Source: Geomonas propionica (GTDB lineage: Bacteria; Desulfobacterota; Desulfuromonadia; Geobacterales; Geobacteraceae). Taken from it: a stretch of 64,000 nucleotides of DNA. The notes under the pieces are model-generated. The model saw only the letters and a list, made by a program, of their open reading frames with translations. It had not been told where the DNA came from and ran no database searches. How positions within the stretch are numbered: position 1 is the first letter of the stretch; each line of letters begins with the position of its first letter. The translations under genes and the position numbers were made by a program. The stretch is from positions 1 to 64,000 of the forward strand of contig NZ_JAEMHK010000016.1 of the NCBI RefSeq assembly GCF_016458235.1, written 5' to 3'. This document shows positions 6,601-14,084 of the stretch, piece after piece.

Positions 6601-7644
6601 TCAACTCGGTGTGTCAGGCTGAAGCCGGGCCTGGTGGCGTTGTTGGGCACGCCAGGCCGAAGGAGTCTGGTTTTCCCAGAGGCGGAATGAGCGAAAAAAG
6701 GAGTTCTGATCGTCGTAGCCCAGCATGTAAGCCACTTCTATGCTGGTGAGCGTTTCGTCTGCCAGATATTCAAGAGCAAGCTGATGGCGGGTTTCGCCGA
6801 GGAGCCCTTGAAAGGTCAACCCCTCCTCGGTCAGCTTGCGCTGTAATGAACGCTCGCTCATGGCCAGTTCGGTCGCAACAGAGCGGATATCGGGACGGCC
6901 CGCGGTCAGTCTCCGACGCAGAACCCATTTGATCTGCTCGGCTAGCGTGGCCCGGTGCGACTGCTGCTCTAGCCTTCGATCCAATTCGGGGATCAGGATG
7001 TCGAGTAGTTCAGCGTTGTAGCTCGCAAAGGGTTTTTCGAGGTCGGCGGGGTGGAAGCTCAGAAGGTTGGCCTCCGCACCGAAACGGACGCGACAGCCGT
7101 AATATTGTTCGTAGAAGTCTCTTGCGCTTTCGGGACGTGCCAACTCCACCGAAAAGGGGACGAGCGGCGCAGCCGTTCCCTTTCGCCCCAGCTCAAGTAT
7201 GGAGGCGAAGGTCGCGTCTATCAGTGCAGGAGGTGCGGCCAAGCCCTCGGCGTGCGCCCATTTCACCGCTATATCACAGCGCTCCTCGCGCTCATTGATG
7301 ACTATCTCTTCCGGGGCACATAGGCGTTTGAATCGTGCCACGCGCTGCAAGGCGTCACGGAAGTTCCGCGCGTAATAAGCCGCGAGGAAGGATGGGGGCA
7401 TAACGGCACATTCCAACCCGATTGCTAAGCGAAGACCGATTGCGGGGTCGTTGCTGATGTCCACCAGAGTTCGCCACATGGCAAAGAACTGCGCTGTCGA
7501 GACAGATGCACCGTCTTGAATGGCACTCACAGGAATCTGTGCAGAGCCTATCAGGTTCGCAGGCGCAATTCCCACACGTCGCAATCCTTCCCAGAATGCT
7601 GTAGGAATCTTTATTTTGTCCAGGGAGCGGTTAGCGGGCATCAT
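6601..7644 (-). CDS. AraC-family transcriptional regulator (OruR/ArgR-like architecture)
   Basis: 347 residues. The N-terminal part (about 25-210) matches the ligand-binding region of the OruR-type AraC group (W-x3-VDISNDPAIGLRL and PPSFLAAYYARNFRDALQRVARF). The C-terminal 100 residues hold the double helix-turn-helix (IRSVATELAMSERSLQRKL and IEVAYMLGYDDQNSFFRSFRLW). Its start overlaps the stop of the upstream SDR gene by 4 bp, so the two are translationally coupled. It probably controls the operon in which it sits; a candidate binding site is the 21-bp-spaced direct repeat at 8484-8512. Confidence 0.88.
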   Translation of the reverse strand: MMPANRSLDKIKIPTAFWEGLRRVGIAPANLIGSAQIPVSAIQDGASVSTAQFFAMWRTLVDISNDPAIGLRLAIGLECAVMPPSFLAAYYARNFRDALQRVARFKRLCAPEEIVINEREERCDIAVKWAHAEGLAAPPALIDATFASILELGRKGTAAPLVPFSVELARPESARDFYEQYYGCRVRFGAEANLLSFHPADLEKPFASYNAELLDILIPELDRRLEQQSHRATLAEQIKWVLRRRLTAGRPDIRSVATELAMSERSLQRKLTEEGLTFQGLLGETRHQLALEYLADETLTSIEVAYMLGYDDQNSFFRSFRLWENQTPSAWRAQQRHQARLQPDTPS

Positions 7645-8390
7645 TGCGCCTGATACCCGCCATCGATATTCAGGATGTGGCCAATCACAAAACTTGCCTC
7701 ATCCGACAGCAGCCACGCGATACCATTGGCGATTTCTTCCGGCTTGCCGATGCGCTTGATTGGGTGCATCATTGCAAGCCCTTGCTCATCCGCGTCGATT
7801 TGCGCCGCTATTATGTCGGTCCTGATGGCGCCAGGCGCCACTGCATTGATGCGGATCCCCTCAGCGGCATGATCAATGGCCGAGGCTTTGGTCAGGCCTA
7901 CCACAGCGTGCTTCGTGCTCACGTAGGTTCCCGTTTGTGGGATGCCGTTTAAGCCAGCGATTGAAGCCAGATTTACGATGGCGCCCGAGCCTTGCTTCCT
8001 CATCTGCTCGATTTCGTACTTCATACTGTAGTAAACCCCAAGGACATTCACTTCAAGCATGTCCTGGAAGTTCTTTGTGTTTGACTTGTCAATAGTAGCC
8101 GCTTCGTTGTACAGGCCCGCATTGTTCACTGCCATATCGAGACGACCGAACTCAGCGACGATCTGGGCAATTAGCTCCTTTACGGCTCCTTCATCGGTGA
8201 TGTCATTCTGGATGAAGCGCACTTGAGCTCCGTTTGTGGCGACCGCCTCGATTTCCTTGACGGCGTCCCTCCCCAACTCCTGGCGACGGCCGCTGATCAC
8301 AACTGATACACCTTTGCTGGCGAGTTTTTTGGCGGTGGCTTTGCCGATGCCAGTAGCACCACCGGTAATGAGAGCAACTGAATTTGTCAT
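7641..8390 (-). CDS. Short-chain dehydrogenase/reductase, glucose-1-dehydrogenase/FabG type
   Basis: 249 residues, full length for a classical SDR. Cofactor loop GGATGIGKATA (about 10-20), NNAGLYNE (about 89-96), serine in NLASIAG (about 142), YVSTKHAVVG with the catalytic Tyr/Lys (about 156-160), and the C-terminal IDGGYQAQ typical of this group. First gene of the minus-strand group; its stop overlaps the regulator start by 4 bp. AAGGAG precedes the ATG. Substrate unknown. Confidence 0.9.
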   Translation of the reverse strand: MTNSVALITGGATGIGKATAKKLASKGVSVVISGRRQELGRDAVKEIEAVATNGAQVRFIQNDITDEGAVKELIAQIVAEFGRLDMAVNNAGLYNEAATIDKSNTKNFQDMLEVNVLGVYYSMKYEIEQMRKQGSGAIVNLASIAGLNGIPQTGTYVSTKHAVVGLTKASAIDHAAEGIRINAVAPGAIRTDIIAAQIDADEQGLAMMHPIKRIGKPEEIANGIAWLLSDEASFVIGHILNIDGGYQAQ

Positions 8391-8447
8391 AACGTACTCC
8401 TTTGTCGCTTAGTGGAAACCTAAAATGCTTACCCCGAGGTAAAACCA

Positions 8448-8512
8448 GTATAGCAACTTGCCTCTGGCGATAATATGCACATAACGCCAAAAAACCTGCA
8501 AAAGACGCCAAA
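8448..8512 (-). promoter_or_regulatory. Candidate AraC-type promoter of the SDR operon
   Basis: On the minus strand a -10-like TATACT (8448-8453) has no good -35 element. Upstream lies a direct repeat TTTGGCGT, whose two copies (8505-8512 and 8484-8491) are spaced exactly 21 bp, two helical turns. That is the arrangement AraC-family monomers bind, adjacent to a weak -35. This is inference from layout; the regulator encoded in the operon is the natural candidate. Confidence 0.5.
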
Positions 8513-8669
8513 TCACTAACCAGAGGATTCTCTCCAGGAACATCCCACTCTCATCCTCACCTAATGTGAACTTCCGACATCTGCCGGTCCCCATTCTGAT
8601 CCACTTGTATCCCGTGGGATCTACTTGGAGATTTTACCCATCAATGTTGTGCTTCACTTTCGCCCGCCC

Positions 8670-8700
8670 TTGACTTACGAGAAACTTACGAGTATTCTCG
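8670..8700 (+). promoter_or_regulatory. lexA-imuB-dnaE2 promoter with overlapping inverted-repeat operator
   Basis: TTGACT (8670-8675), a 17-bp spacer and TATTCT (8693-8698) form a sigma-70-like promoter. A perfect inverted repeat CGAGAA-N11-TTCTCG (8678-8700) covers the spacer and -10. A direct repeat ACTTACGAG is also present. This differs from the E. coli and Bacillus LexA boxes and from the motif I recall for Geobacter sulfurreducens LexA. As the only strong palindrome here, it is the likely autoregulatory site. Confidence 0.6.
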
Positions 8701-8773
8701 CTTTCCTGATTCGGCACCATCAGCAGAAGCGATGCTACCGGTGCGGGTAAGGAACGATGGGATGGAGGTGGGG

Positions 8774-9565
8774 ATGACGCCTAAACAGAAGAGGGTTCTT
8801 GATTTCATCCTGGGGTTCGTGGATGAGCACGGGTACCAGCCTTCGCAGTCGGAGATCGCACAGGGGTGCGGGTTTGAGTCGCTCGGGACGGTGCAGCATT
8901 ACTTGCGGGTGCTGGAACGGCATGGGTACTTGGCGCGGCAGGCGAATGCGAAGAGGGGGTTGCAACTGACGGCAAATCCCCCCTGTCCCCCCTTTGCAAA
9001 GGGGGGGACGGTTGCGGCACATTCACTTGCTAAAGGAGACACGGTTACCTCTCCCAACTTTGCTGAGGGAGCGATGCTTACGACACCCACCTTGGCTGAG
9101 GGGGGGACGCTTGCGGCAGTCGGGCTCGCAGCGGGGACTTTTCCGCAGGGGGGAAGCATAAGCTTCCTGGAACTGCCGCTGGTGGGGATCGTGGCGGCGG
9201 GGAAACCGGTGCACGCTTACGAACTGGCGGACGCCATCGAGGTCCCTTCCGCCATGGCGGGTCCGGGGAACGTGGTCTACGAGGTGCGCGGCGATTCGAT
9301 GGTGGAGATGGGAATCATGAACGGCGACTACGTGGCGGTACACCCGCAGTCGGTCGCGGAGAACGGCCAGACGGTGATCGCGGAGGTGAACGGCTCGATC
9401 ACCATCAAGAAGTACCTGCGCAAGGGGAACACGATCCAACTGCTGCCGGCCAACTCGGCGATGAGCCCCATCACGGTTACAGAAAAAGACGAGTTTCATA
9501 TCAGGGGAGTGCTGGTGGGCTCCATGAGGTTTTATCGCAAGTGGACCGGGAAATCCTCCACATAA
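8774..9565 (+). CDS. lexA: LexA-family SOS repressor with repeat-expanded linker
   Basis: 263 residues from ATG 8774, chosen for its GGAGGTG ribosome site; an upstream ATG at 8732 lacks one. N-terminal winged helix-turn-helix (KQKRVLDFILGFVDEHGYQP to about residue 65), then a linker, then the self-cleaving peptidase domain: cleavage bond Ala142-Gly143 (VAAGKP), catalytic Ser175 (RGDSMVEMG) and Lys212 (TIKKY). The usual family length is about 200-220; the extra roughly 50 residues are four degenerate copies of a unit like FAKGGTVAA in the linker (about residues 67-119), created by palindromic repeat DNA. First gene of the mutagenesis operon; its end overlaps imuB by 25 bp. Confidence 0.9.
   Translation: MTPKQKRVLDFILGFVDEHGYQPSQSEIAQGCGFESLGTVQHYLRVLERHGYLARQANAKRGLQLTANPPCPPFAKGGTVAAHSLAKGDTVTSPNFAEGAMLTTPTLAEGGTLAAVGLAAGTFPQGGSISFLELPLVGIVAAGKPVHAYELADAIEVPSAMAGPGNVVYEVRGDSMVEMGIMNGDYVAVHPQSVAENGQTVIAEVNGSITIKKYLRKGNTIQLLPANSAMSPITVTEKDEFHIRGVLVGSMRFYRKWTGKSST
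8974..9010 (+). repeat. G-rich palindromic repeat inside lexA (family P1)
   Basis: AAATCCCCCCTGTCCCCCC followed by TTTGCAAAGGGGGGGACG, near-identical to intergenic copies at 27091-27128 and elsewhere. It is read in frame in lexA. The 120 bp that follow contain three decayed half-copies (GCTAAAGGAGAC, GCTGAGGGAGCG, GCTGAGGGGGGGAC). Confidence 0.8.
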
Positions 9566-10791
9566 CGGTGCCGGCCTTCCCCATCGCGCTGGCGCGGGTG
9601 GTGCACGCGCACCTGCGCGGACGCCCGGTGGCGGTGGCGCCGCTCAACTCTGAGCGCGCGCTGCTGCAGTGCATCTCCCCGGAGGCCGCGGCGGAGGGGG
9701 TCCACGTCGGGACGCCCATCTACCACGCGCGCAGGTCCTGTCCGTCGCTCATCGTCATCGCACCTGACCTGCACCTGGCGGCCAAGGGCAACCAAGCGCT
9801 CATGGAGCTCTCGGCGGAATTCACGCCCGTGGTCGAGCCGGGAGCCGGACGGGTTTTCCTGGACGTCACCGCGTCGCGAAGGCTCTTCGGGCCGGCGCGG
9901 GACGTGGCGGCGCGCCTGGAGAAATCGATAGCGGTGGAGTTGGGGCTGGAGGCGATGGCCGGCGCGGGCGGCAACAAGCTGGTGTCGCGGGTCGCGGCGG
10001 ACACCATGCGGGAGCCGGGTGTGTACGACGTCTTCCATGGCGCCGAACGTCCTTTCCTGGCTCCCTTCCCGGTGTCGGTGCTGCCTGGCGTGGGCGAGTC
10101 GCGGCAGACGCTCCTCTTCCGCGATCTCAACCTGAAACTGGTGCAGGAGATCGCTGCGCTCTCGGTGCCGCAACTGCGGCTGGCCGTGGGTCCCTTCGCG
10201 CCGTTGTTGCATGACCGGGCCTGCGGCATCGACCGTTCTCCGGTACAGCCGCTGCGCATGTCGACGGAGATCGTCGAGGAAGGACTCTTGGAGCAGGAGG
10301 AGAACGACGACGCCATCTTGCTTTCGGAGCTGCTGCGGCTCGTGGAGGGGTGCGGGCTGAGGTTACGGCGGCTGCGCAAGGGGGCGCGCAAGATCACGCT
10401 CTCGGTTATGTACGCGGACGGGGTCGCGCAGCAGGGGAAGAAGGTGTTGCCGGTGCCGACCTCACTGGACCTGCCGCTGCTGGCGGCCGTGGAGGAGCTG
10501 TTTTTCACCACCTGCAAGCGGCGTCAGCGGGTCAAGGGCTTGAGGCTCAGTTGCGATCAGGTGGCGGAGGATGCGGGGCAGATGGATCTCTTCGCGGTCA
10601 CGCCGGCGCAGGTGTCACGGAAGGAGACCGACTTGCAGGAAACGCTGGATCTGCTCAGGGAGAAGCATGGGCGGAACGCGGTGCGCTGGGGCAAGGGGCT
10701 GGCGGCGCGCCGGGAAGTCACCCTCGCCAGCGAAACGCCGCCGGAGTGGGATCCGGAGCAGAATAAGTATATGACGGTGACTAAAAACTAA
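9541..10791 (+). CDS. imuB: ImuB-type catalytically inactive Y-family DNA polymerase
   Basis: 416 residues (GTG start overlapping the end of lexA). The fold is that of DinB/ImuB: an N-terminal palm region, EPGAGRVFLDVTASRRLFG where active DinB enzymes have S-x-DEAYLDVT, a helix-hairpin-helix LPGVGES, and a little-finger region. The first catalytic aspartate position reads HITVPAF instead of HVDMDCFF, and the Asp-Glu pair is replaced by Gly-Arg, so metal-dependent synthesis is not expected. Known ImuB proteins lack these acids and link the beta clamp to DnaE2. No imuA is present between it and dnaE2. Expected role: damage-induced translesion mutagenesis. Confidence 0.85.
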   Translation: MDREILHITVPAFPIALARVVHAHLRGRPVAVAPLNSERALLQCISPEAAAEGVHVGTPIYHARRSCPSLIVIAPDLHLAAKGNQALMELSAEFTPVVEPGAGRVFLDVTASRRLFGPARDVAARLEKSIAVELGLEAMAGAGGNKLVSRVAADTMREPGVYDVFHGAERPFLAPFPVSVLPGVGESRQTLLFRDLNLKLVQEIAALSVPQLRLAVGPFAPLLHDRACGIDRSPVQPLRMSTEIVEEGLLEQEENDDAILLSELLRLVEGCGLRLRRLRKGARKITLSVMYADGVAQQGKKVLPVPTSLDLPLLAAVEELFFTTCKRRQRVKGLRLSCDQVAEDAGQMDLFAVTPAQVSRKETDLQETLDLLREKHGRNAVRWGKGLAARREVTLASETPPEWDPEQNKYMTVTKN

Positions 10792-10802
10792 GGCATTTAA
10801 CA

Positions 10803-10943
10803 GGGATAAAGGGGATAAAAGGGATAACGGCATAAACCAGGCTTCTGGTTAGCAGCTAACGGCCGGCTCCAATCTTCCCCCTCCCTGGCCCTCCCCCTCC
10901 GGGGGCGGGAACATGCATTCATCCGTTGCATCCCTTTTATCCC
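10803..10943. repeat. Inverted 9-bp tandem arrays around a G/C-rich spacer
   Basis: Three 9-bp units of GGGATAAAG type (10803-10829) face two reverse-complement units (TTGCATCCC, TTTTATCCC, 10926-10943) across about 95 bp. The spacer holds a CCCCCTCCCTGGCCCTCCCCC element (10876-10911) also seen elsewhere. It lies between imuB and dnaE2; the long hairpin it can form may affect dnaE2 expression. Confidence 0.75.
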
Positions 10944-10961
10944 TGTTAATTGGGTTTCCTG

Positions 10962-13900
10962 ATGTTCGTCCATCTCCATGTACATTCTTCTCTCTCCCCC
11001 AACTGGGGGGTGCTGTCGCCGGAGGCGCTTTGCGCGGAGGCGGTGCGGCTGGGGTTCGATACCCTTGCCCTCACCGACCGCAACGGGCTCTACGCGGTGC
11101 CGCGCTTCCTCGATGCGGCGCGCGAGGCGGGGATCTCACCTATCATCGGCACAGAGGCGGTGACGCAGCAAAACCGCGCGGTGCTCCTGGCGGCCGACCA
11201 GGAAGGGTACGCCAACATCTCGCGGCTCCTCTCGGACCTGCACTGCGACAAGTCGTTCGACCTCTGCCACGCGCTCACCCGCTACCGGCACGGCATCATC
11301 GTCTTGAGCGACGACCGGCGCCTGCTCTCCGCATTGAAGCGGGTCTCGGCGGACGGGCTTTTCGTGGAGCTGTCGCCGGGACACGACATGCACCGGGCGC
11401 TGGCGACGTCGCGGGAACTGAAGCTGCCAGCGGTGGCGACGTCGCGAGCACTCCTGCGCCTGGGGACTGGCTCCGCAGGTGCCTGTCCCCCTCGTTCCTG
11501 CGCCCCTCACTCCAATACTGCCGACATCACGACAAAGGGGACTGGCACCTGGCGGAGCCAGTCCCCTCCCAAACAGTCCCCTTTAGGGGGGGATATAAGC
11601 GACTTCCATTTGCACCGGGTGCTGCGTGCGATCGACCTCAACACGAAATTGTCCCGGCTGACGCCGGAGCAGACGGCTTCGGAGTCGGATGCGCTCTACG
11701 GGGCGGCCAAGATGGCGAAGTTCTTCCCGCACTGCCCGGAGGCGCTGGAGAACTCGCGGCGCATAGCTGAAATGTGCCGCAGGGAGTGGGACTTCTCCCG
11801 CACCATCTTTCCCGCCTTCCGCGGACTGGGCAACGACGACGCCTTCACCACGCTGAACCGCCGCGCTCGCGAGGGGGCCCTCTGGCGCTACGGCTCCATC
11901 GGTCCCAACGTGGAGGCGCGCCTGCAAAAGGAACTCGCCATCATCCGCGACAAGGGGTTCGCCCACTACTTCCTGGTGGTGGAGGAAATCACCAAGCAGT
12001 CCCAGCGCACCTGCGGCCGGGGGAGCGCCGCGGCGTCCCTGGTCGCCTACTGCCTCGGCATCACCCACGTCGATCCCATCCGCCACAACCTCTTCTTCGA
12101 ACGCTTCCTGAACGAGGGGCGCAGCGACCCGCCCGACATCGACGTCGACTTCCCCTGGGACGAGCGCGACGCGATCCTCGACTTCGCCTTCGCCCGCTAT
12201 GGCGCGAGCCGCGCGGCGATGGTGGCGAACCAGGTGGGCTTCAAGGGGAGATCGGCCCTGCGCGAGGTGGCCAAGGTGTACGGCCTGCCCGACTTCGAAA
12301 TCAAGGAGATGACGGAGCGCATCTCGGGGTTCTGGCGCGCGGAACAAAGTGCAGCGGCGATGGCGGGGCACCCGCTGTTCCAAGGGGAGACGCTCTCGCC
12401 GGACTGGCAGGAGATTGTCGCCACGGCGCGCCACCTAAACGGCCAGTTGCGCCACCTCTCGCTGCATTGCGGCGGCTTGGTCATCGTCCCGGACGAGATC
12501 CGCAGGTACGTCCCGGTGGAGATTTCGCACAAGGGGCTACCGCTGATCCAGTGGGAAAAGGACCAGGCCGAGGACGCGGGGCTGGTGAAGATCGACATCC
12601 TGGGCAATCGATCGCTGGCCGTGATCCGCGACGCGATGGCGGCGGTGAAGGAGCAAAAGGGGATAGAGATCGACTACGCGAGCTGGCGCCCGCTGGAGGA
12701 CGAAAGGACGCAGAGCCTGATGCGCCGCGGTCTCACCATGGGCTGCTTTTACCTCGAATCCCCGTCGGTGCGCCTGCTCTTGAGAAAGATCTGGAGCCCC
12801 ACTGCGCCCCCGGAGACCTTCGCCATCGACCTCTTCGAGGTGCTGGTGCAGGCCTCCTCGATCATCCGCCCGGCGGCGAACAGCTTCATCCAGGAATACA
12901 TCGCCCGTATGCAGGGGAAAAAATGGGCGCACCTGCACCCGCTCCTGGAGCCGGTCCTGGGGGAGACGCTGGGGATCGCCATCTACCAGGAGCAGATCAC
13001 CCAGATCGCCATGGAACTGCCCGGCTTCTCGGCGAGCGAAGGGGACCAGCTCAGGAAGGTGATCACCAAGAAGCACCGAGGCAAGCGTCTGGAGGACTTC
13101 CGCGCCAAGTTCATGGCGGGGGGGCAGGAGCGCGGCGTCACCGGGGCAGTGCTGGACGCGATCTGGGACCAGATCCTCTCCTTCGCCGGTTACTCCTTCT
13201 GCAAGCCGCACTCGGCGAGCTACGCCCTTTTGAGCGCCAAGGCAGCCTACATGAAGGCAAACCACCCCGCCCAGTTCATCGCGGCAGTGATCTCCAACCA
13301 GGGAGGGTACTACTCCCCCTTCGCCTACATCTCTGAGGGGCGACGGCTCGGGCTCACCATCCTGCCGCCGGACGTGAACGAGAGCGACCACCACTACACC
13401 GGCTTCGACAAATCGCTGCGCATCGGGCTGATGCAGATCGACGGGCTCACCCGGGAGGGGACGCAGCGCCTCCTCAAGGAGCGCCGCGAGCGGGGAAAAT
13501 TCACCTCGTTTCGGGACTTCCTGCGCCGGGCTGACGTGCAGCGGGCGGACGCGGAGCGGCTGGTGAAGGCGGGATGTTTCGACGTCCTGGAGGGGGAGCA
13601 GAGGCGACCGGCGCTCTTGTGGGAGCTGCTCCATTTTCAGCAGCAGTCGACGGCGCTTCTCTTCGAGCAGAAGACCGAGCTCCCGACACCGCCCCCCTAC
13701 GATGCGGGCACGGTGTTGAGGCAGGAGGCGGAGGCGCTCGGCTTCCTCGCTTCGCGGCACCCGCTCGCCCTGTACAAGGCCCAGTGGCAAAGGCACCGGC
13801 CCATCAGGGCGTCGGAGCTGATCAAGCATTCGGGTCAGTGGGTGACCATGGTGGGATGGTGGATCACCACCAAGATGGTGGAGGACAAGCGCGGCCGACC

Positions 13901-14084
13901 GATGGAATTCGTTTCTTTCGAGGATGTGACGGCGATCTTCGACGCCACCTTTTTCCCGGACGTCTATGCGCGCTTTTGCCGCAAACTCTCGCAGCGCCGC
14001 CCCTATCTGCTCAAGGGGATGGTCGAGGAGGAGTTCGGCGTGGCGACGCTCAGGGTGAAATGGGTCGGTTTTCTGGACGGCTGA
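10962..14084 (+). CDS. dnaE2: Error-prone DNA polymerase III alpha subunit DnaE2 (ImuC)
   Basis: 1040 residues from ATG 10962. N-terminal PHP domain (HLHVHSSLS at residues 4-12, LALTDRNGLY), then palm/fingers with the catalytic PDIDVDF motif (about residue 390), thumb, HhH region (RRADVQRADAERLVKAGCF) and C-terminal OB fold (WVTMVGWWITTK). The length is typical for DnaE2. Between LLRL and SDFHLHRVLRAIDLN (about residues 166-212) there is a Gly/Ser/Pro-rich insertion encoded by palindromic repeat DNA. Together with ImuB it should perform translesion synthesis under LexA control. The 3' end overlaps the convergent histidine kinase gene by 35 bp. Confidence 0.93.
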   Translation: MFVHLHVHSSLSPNWGVLSPEALCAEAVRLGFDTLALTDRNGLYAVPRFLDAAREAGISPIIGTEAVTQQNRAVLLAADQEGYANISRLLSDLHCDKSFDLCHALTRYRHGIIVLSDDRRLLSALKRVSADGLFVELSPGHDMHRALATSRELKLPAVATSRALLRLGTGSAGACPPRSCAPHSNTADITTKGTGTWRSQSPPKQSPLGGDISDFHLHRVLRAIDLNTKLSRLTPEQTASESDALYGAAKMAKFFPHCPEALENSRRIAEMCRREWDFSRTIFPAFRGLGNDDAFTTLNRRAREGALWRYGSIGPNVEARLQKELAIIRDKGFAHYFLVVEEITKQSQRTCGRGSAAASLVAYCLGITHVDPIRHNLFFERFLNEGRSDPPDIDVDFPWDERDAILDFAFARYGASRAAMVANQVGFKGRSALREVAKVYGLPDFEIKEMTERISGFWRAEQSAAAMAGHPLFQGETLSPDWQEIVATARHLNGQLRHLSLHCGGLVIVPDEIRRYVPVEISHKGLPLIQWEKDQAEDAGLVKIDILGNRSLAVIRDAMAAVKEQKGIEIDYASWRPLEDERTQSLMRRGLTMGCFYLESPSVRLLLRKIWSPTAPPETFAIDLFEVLVQASSIIRPAANSFIQEYIARMQGKKWAHLHPLLEPVLGETLGIAIYQEQITQIAMELPGFSASEGDQLRKVITKKHRGKRLEDFRAKFMAGGQERGVTGAVLDAIWDQILSFAGYSFCKPHSASYALLSAKAAYMKANHPAQFIAAVISNQGGYYSPFAYISEGRRLGLTILPPDVNESDHHYTGFDKSLRIGLMQIDGLTREGTQRLLKERRERGKFTSFRDFLRRADVQRADAERLVKAGCFDVLEGEQRRPALLWELLHFQQQSTALLFEQKTELPTPPPYDAGTVLRQEAEALGFLASRHPLALYKAQWQRHRPIRASELIKHSGQWVTMVGWWITTKMVEDKRGRPMEFVSFEDVTAIFDATFFPDVYARFCRKLSQRRPYLLKGMVEEEFGVATLRVKWVGFLDG
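11462..11587 (+). repeat. Palindromic repeat pair inserted in frame in dnaE2
   Basis: GGGGACTGGCTCCGCAGGTG...GTCCCC (11463-11490) and GGGGACTGGCACCTGGCGGA...GTCCCC (11537-11566) are inverted versions of one element, and a further CAGTCCCCTTTAGGGGGG follows. Each is a hairpin and the two together form a larger one. The segment is translated as about 42 low-complexity residues in the PHP-distal region of DnaE2. Confidence 0.75.
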
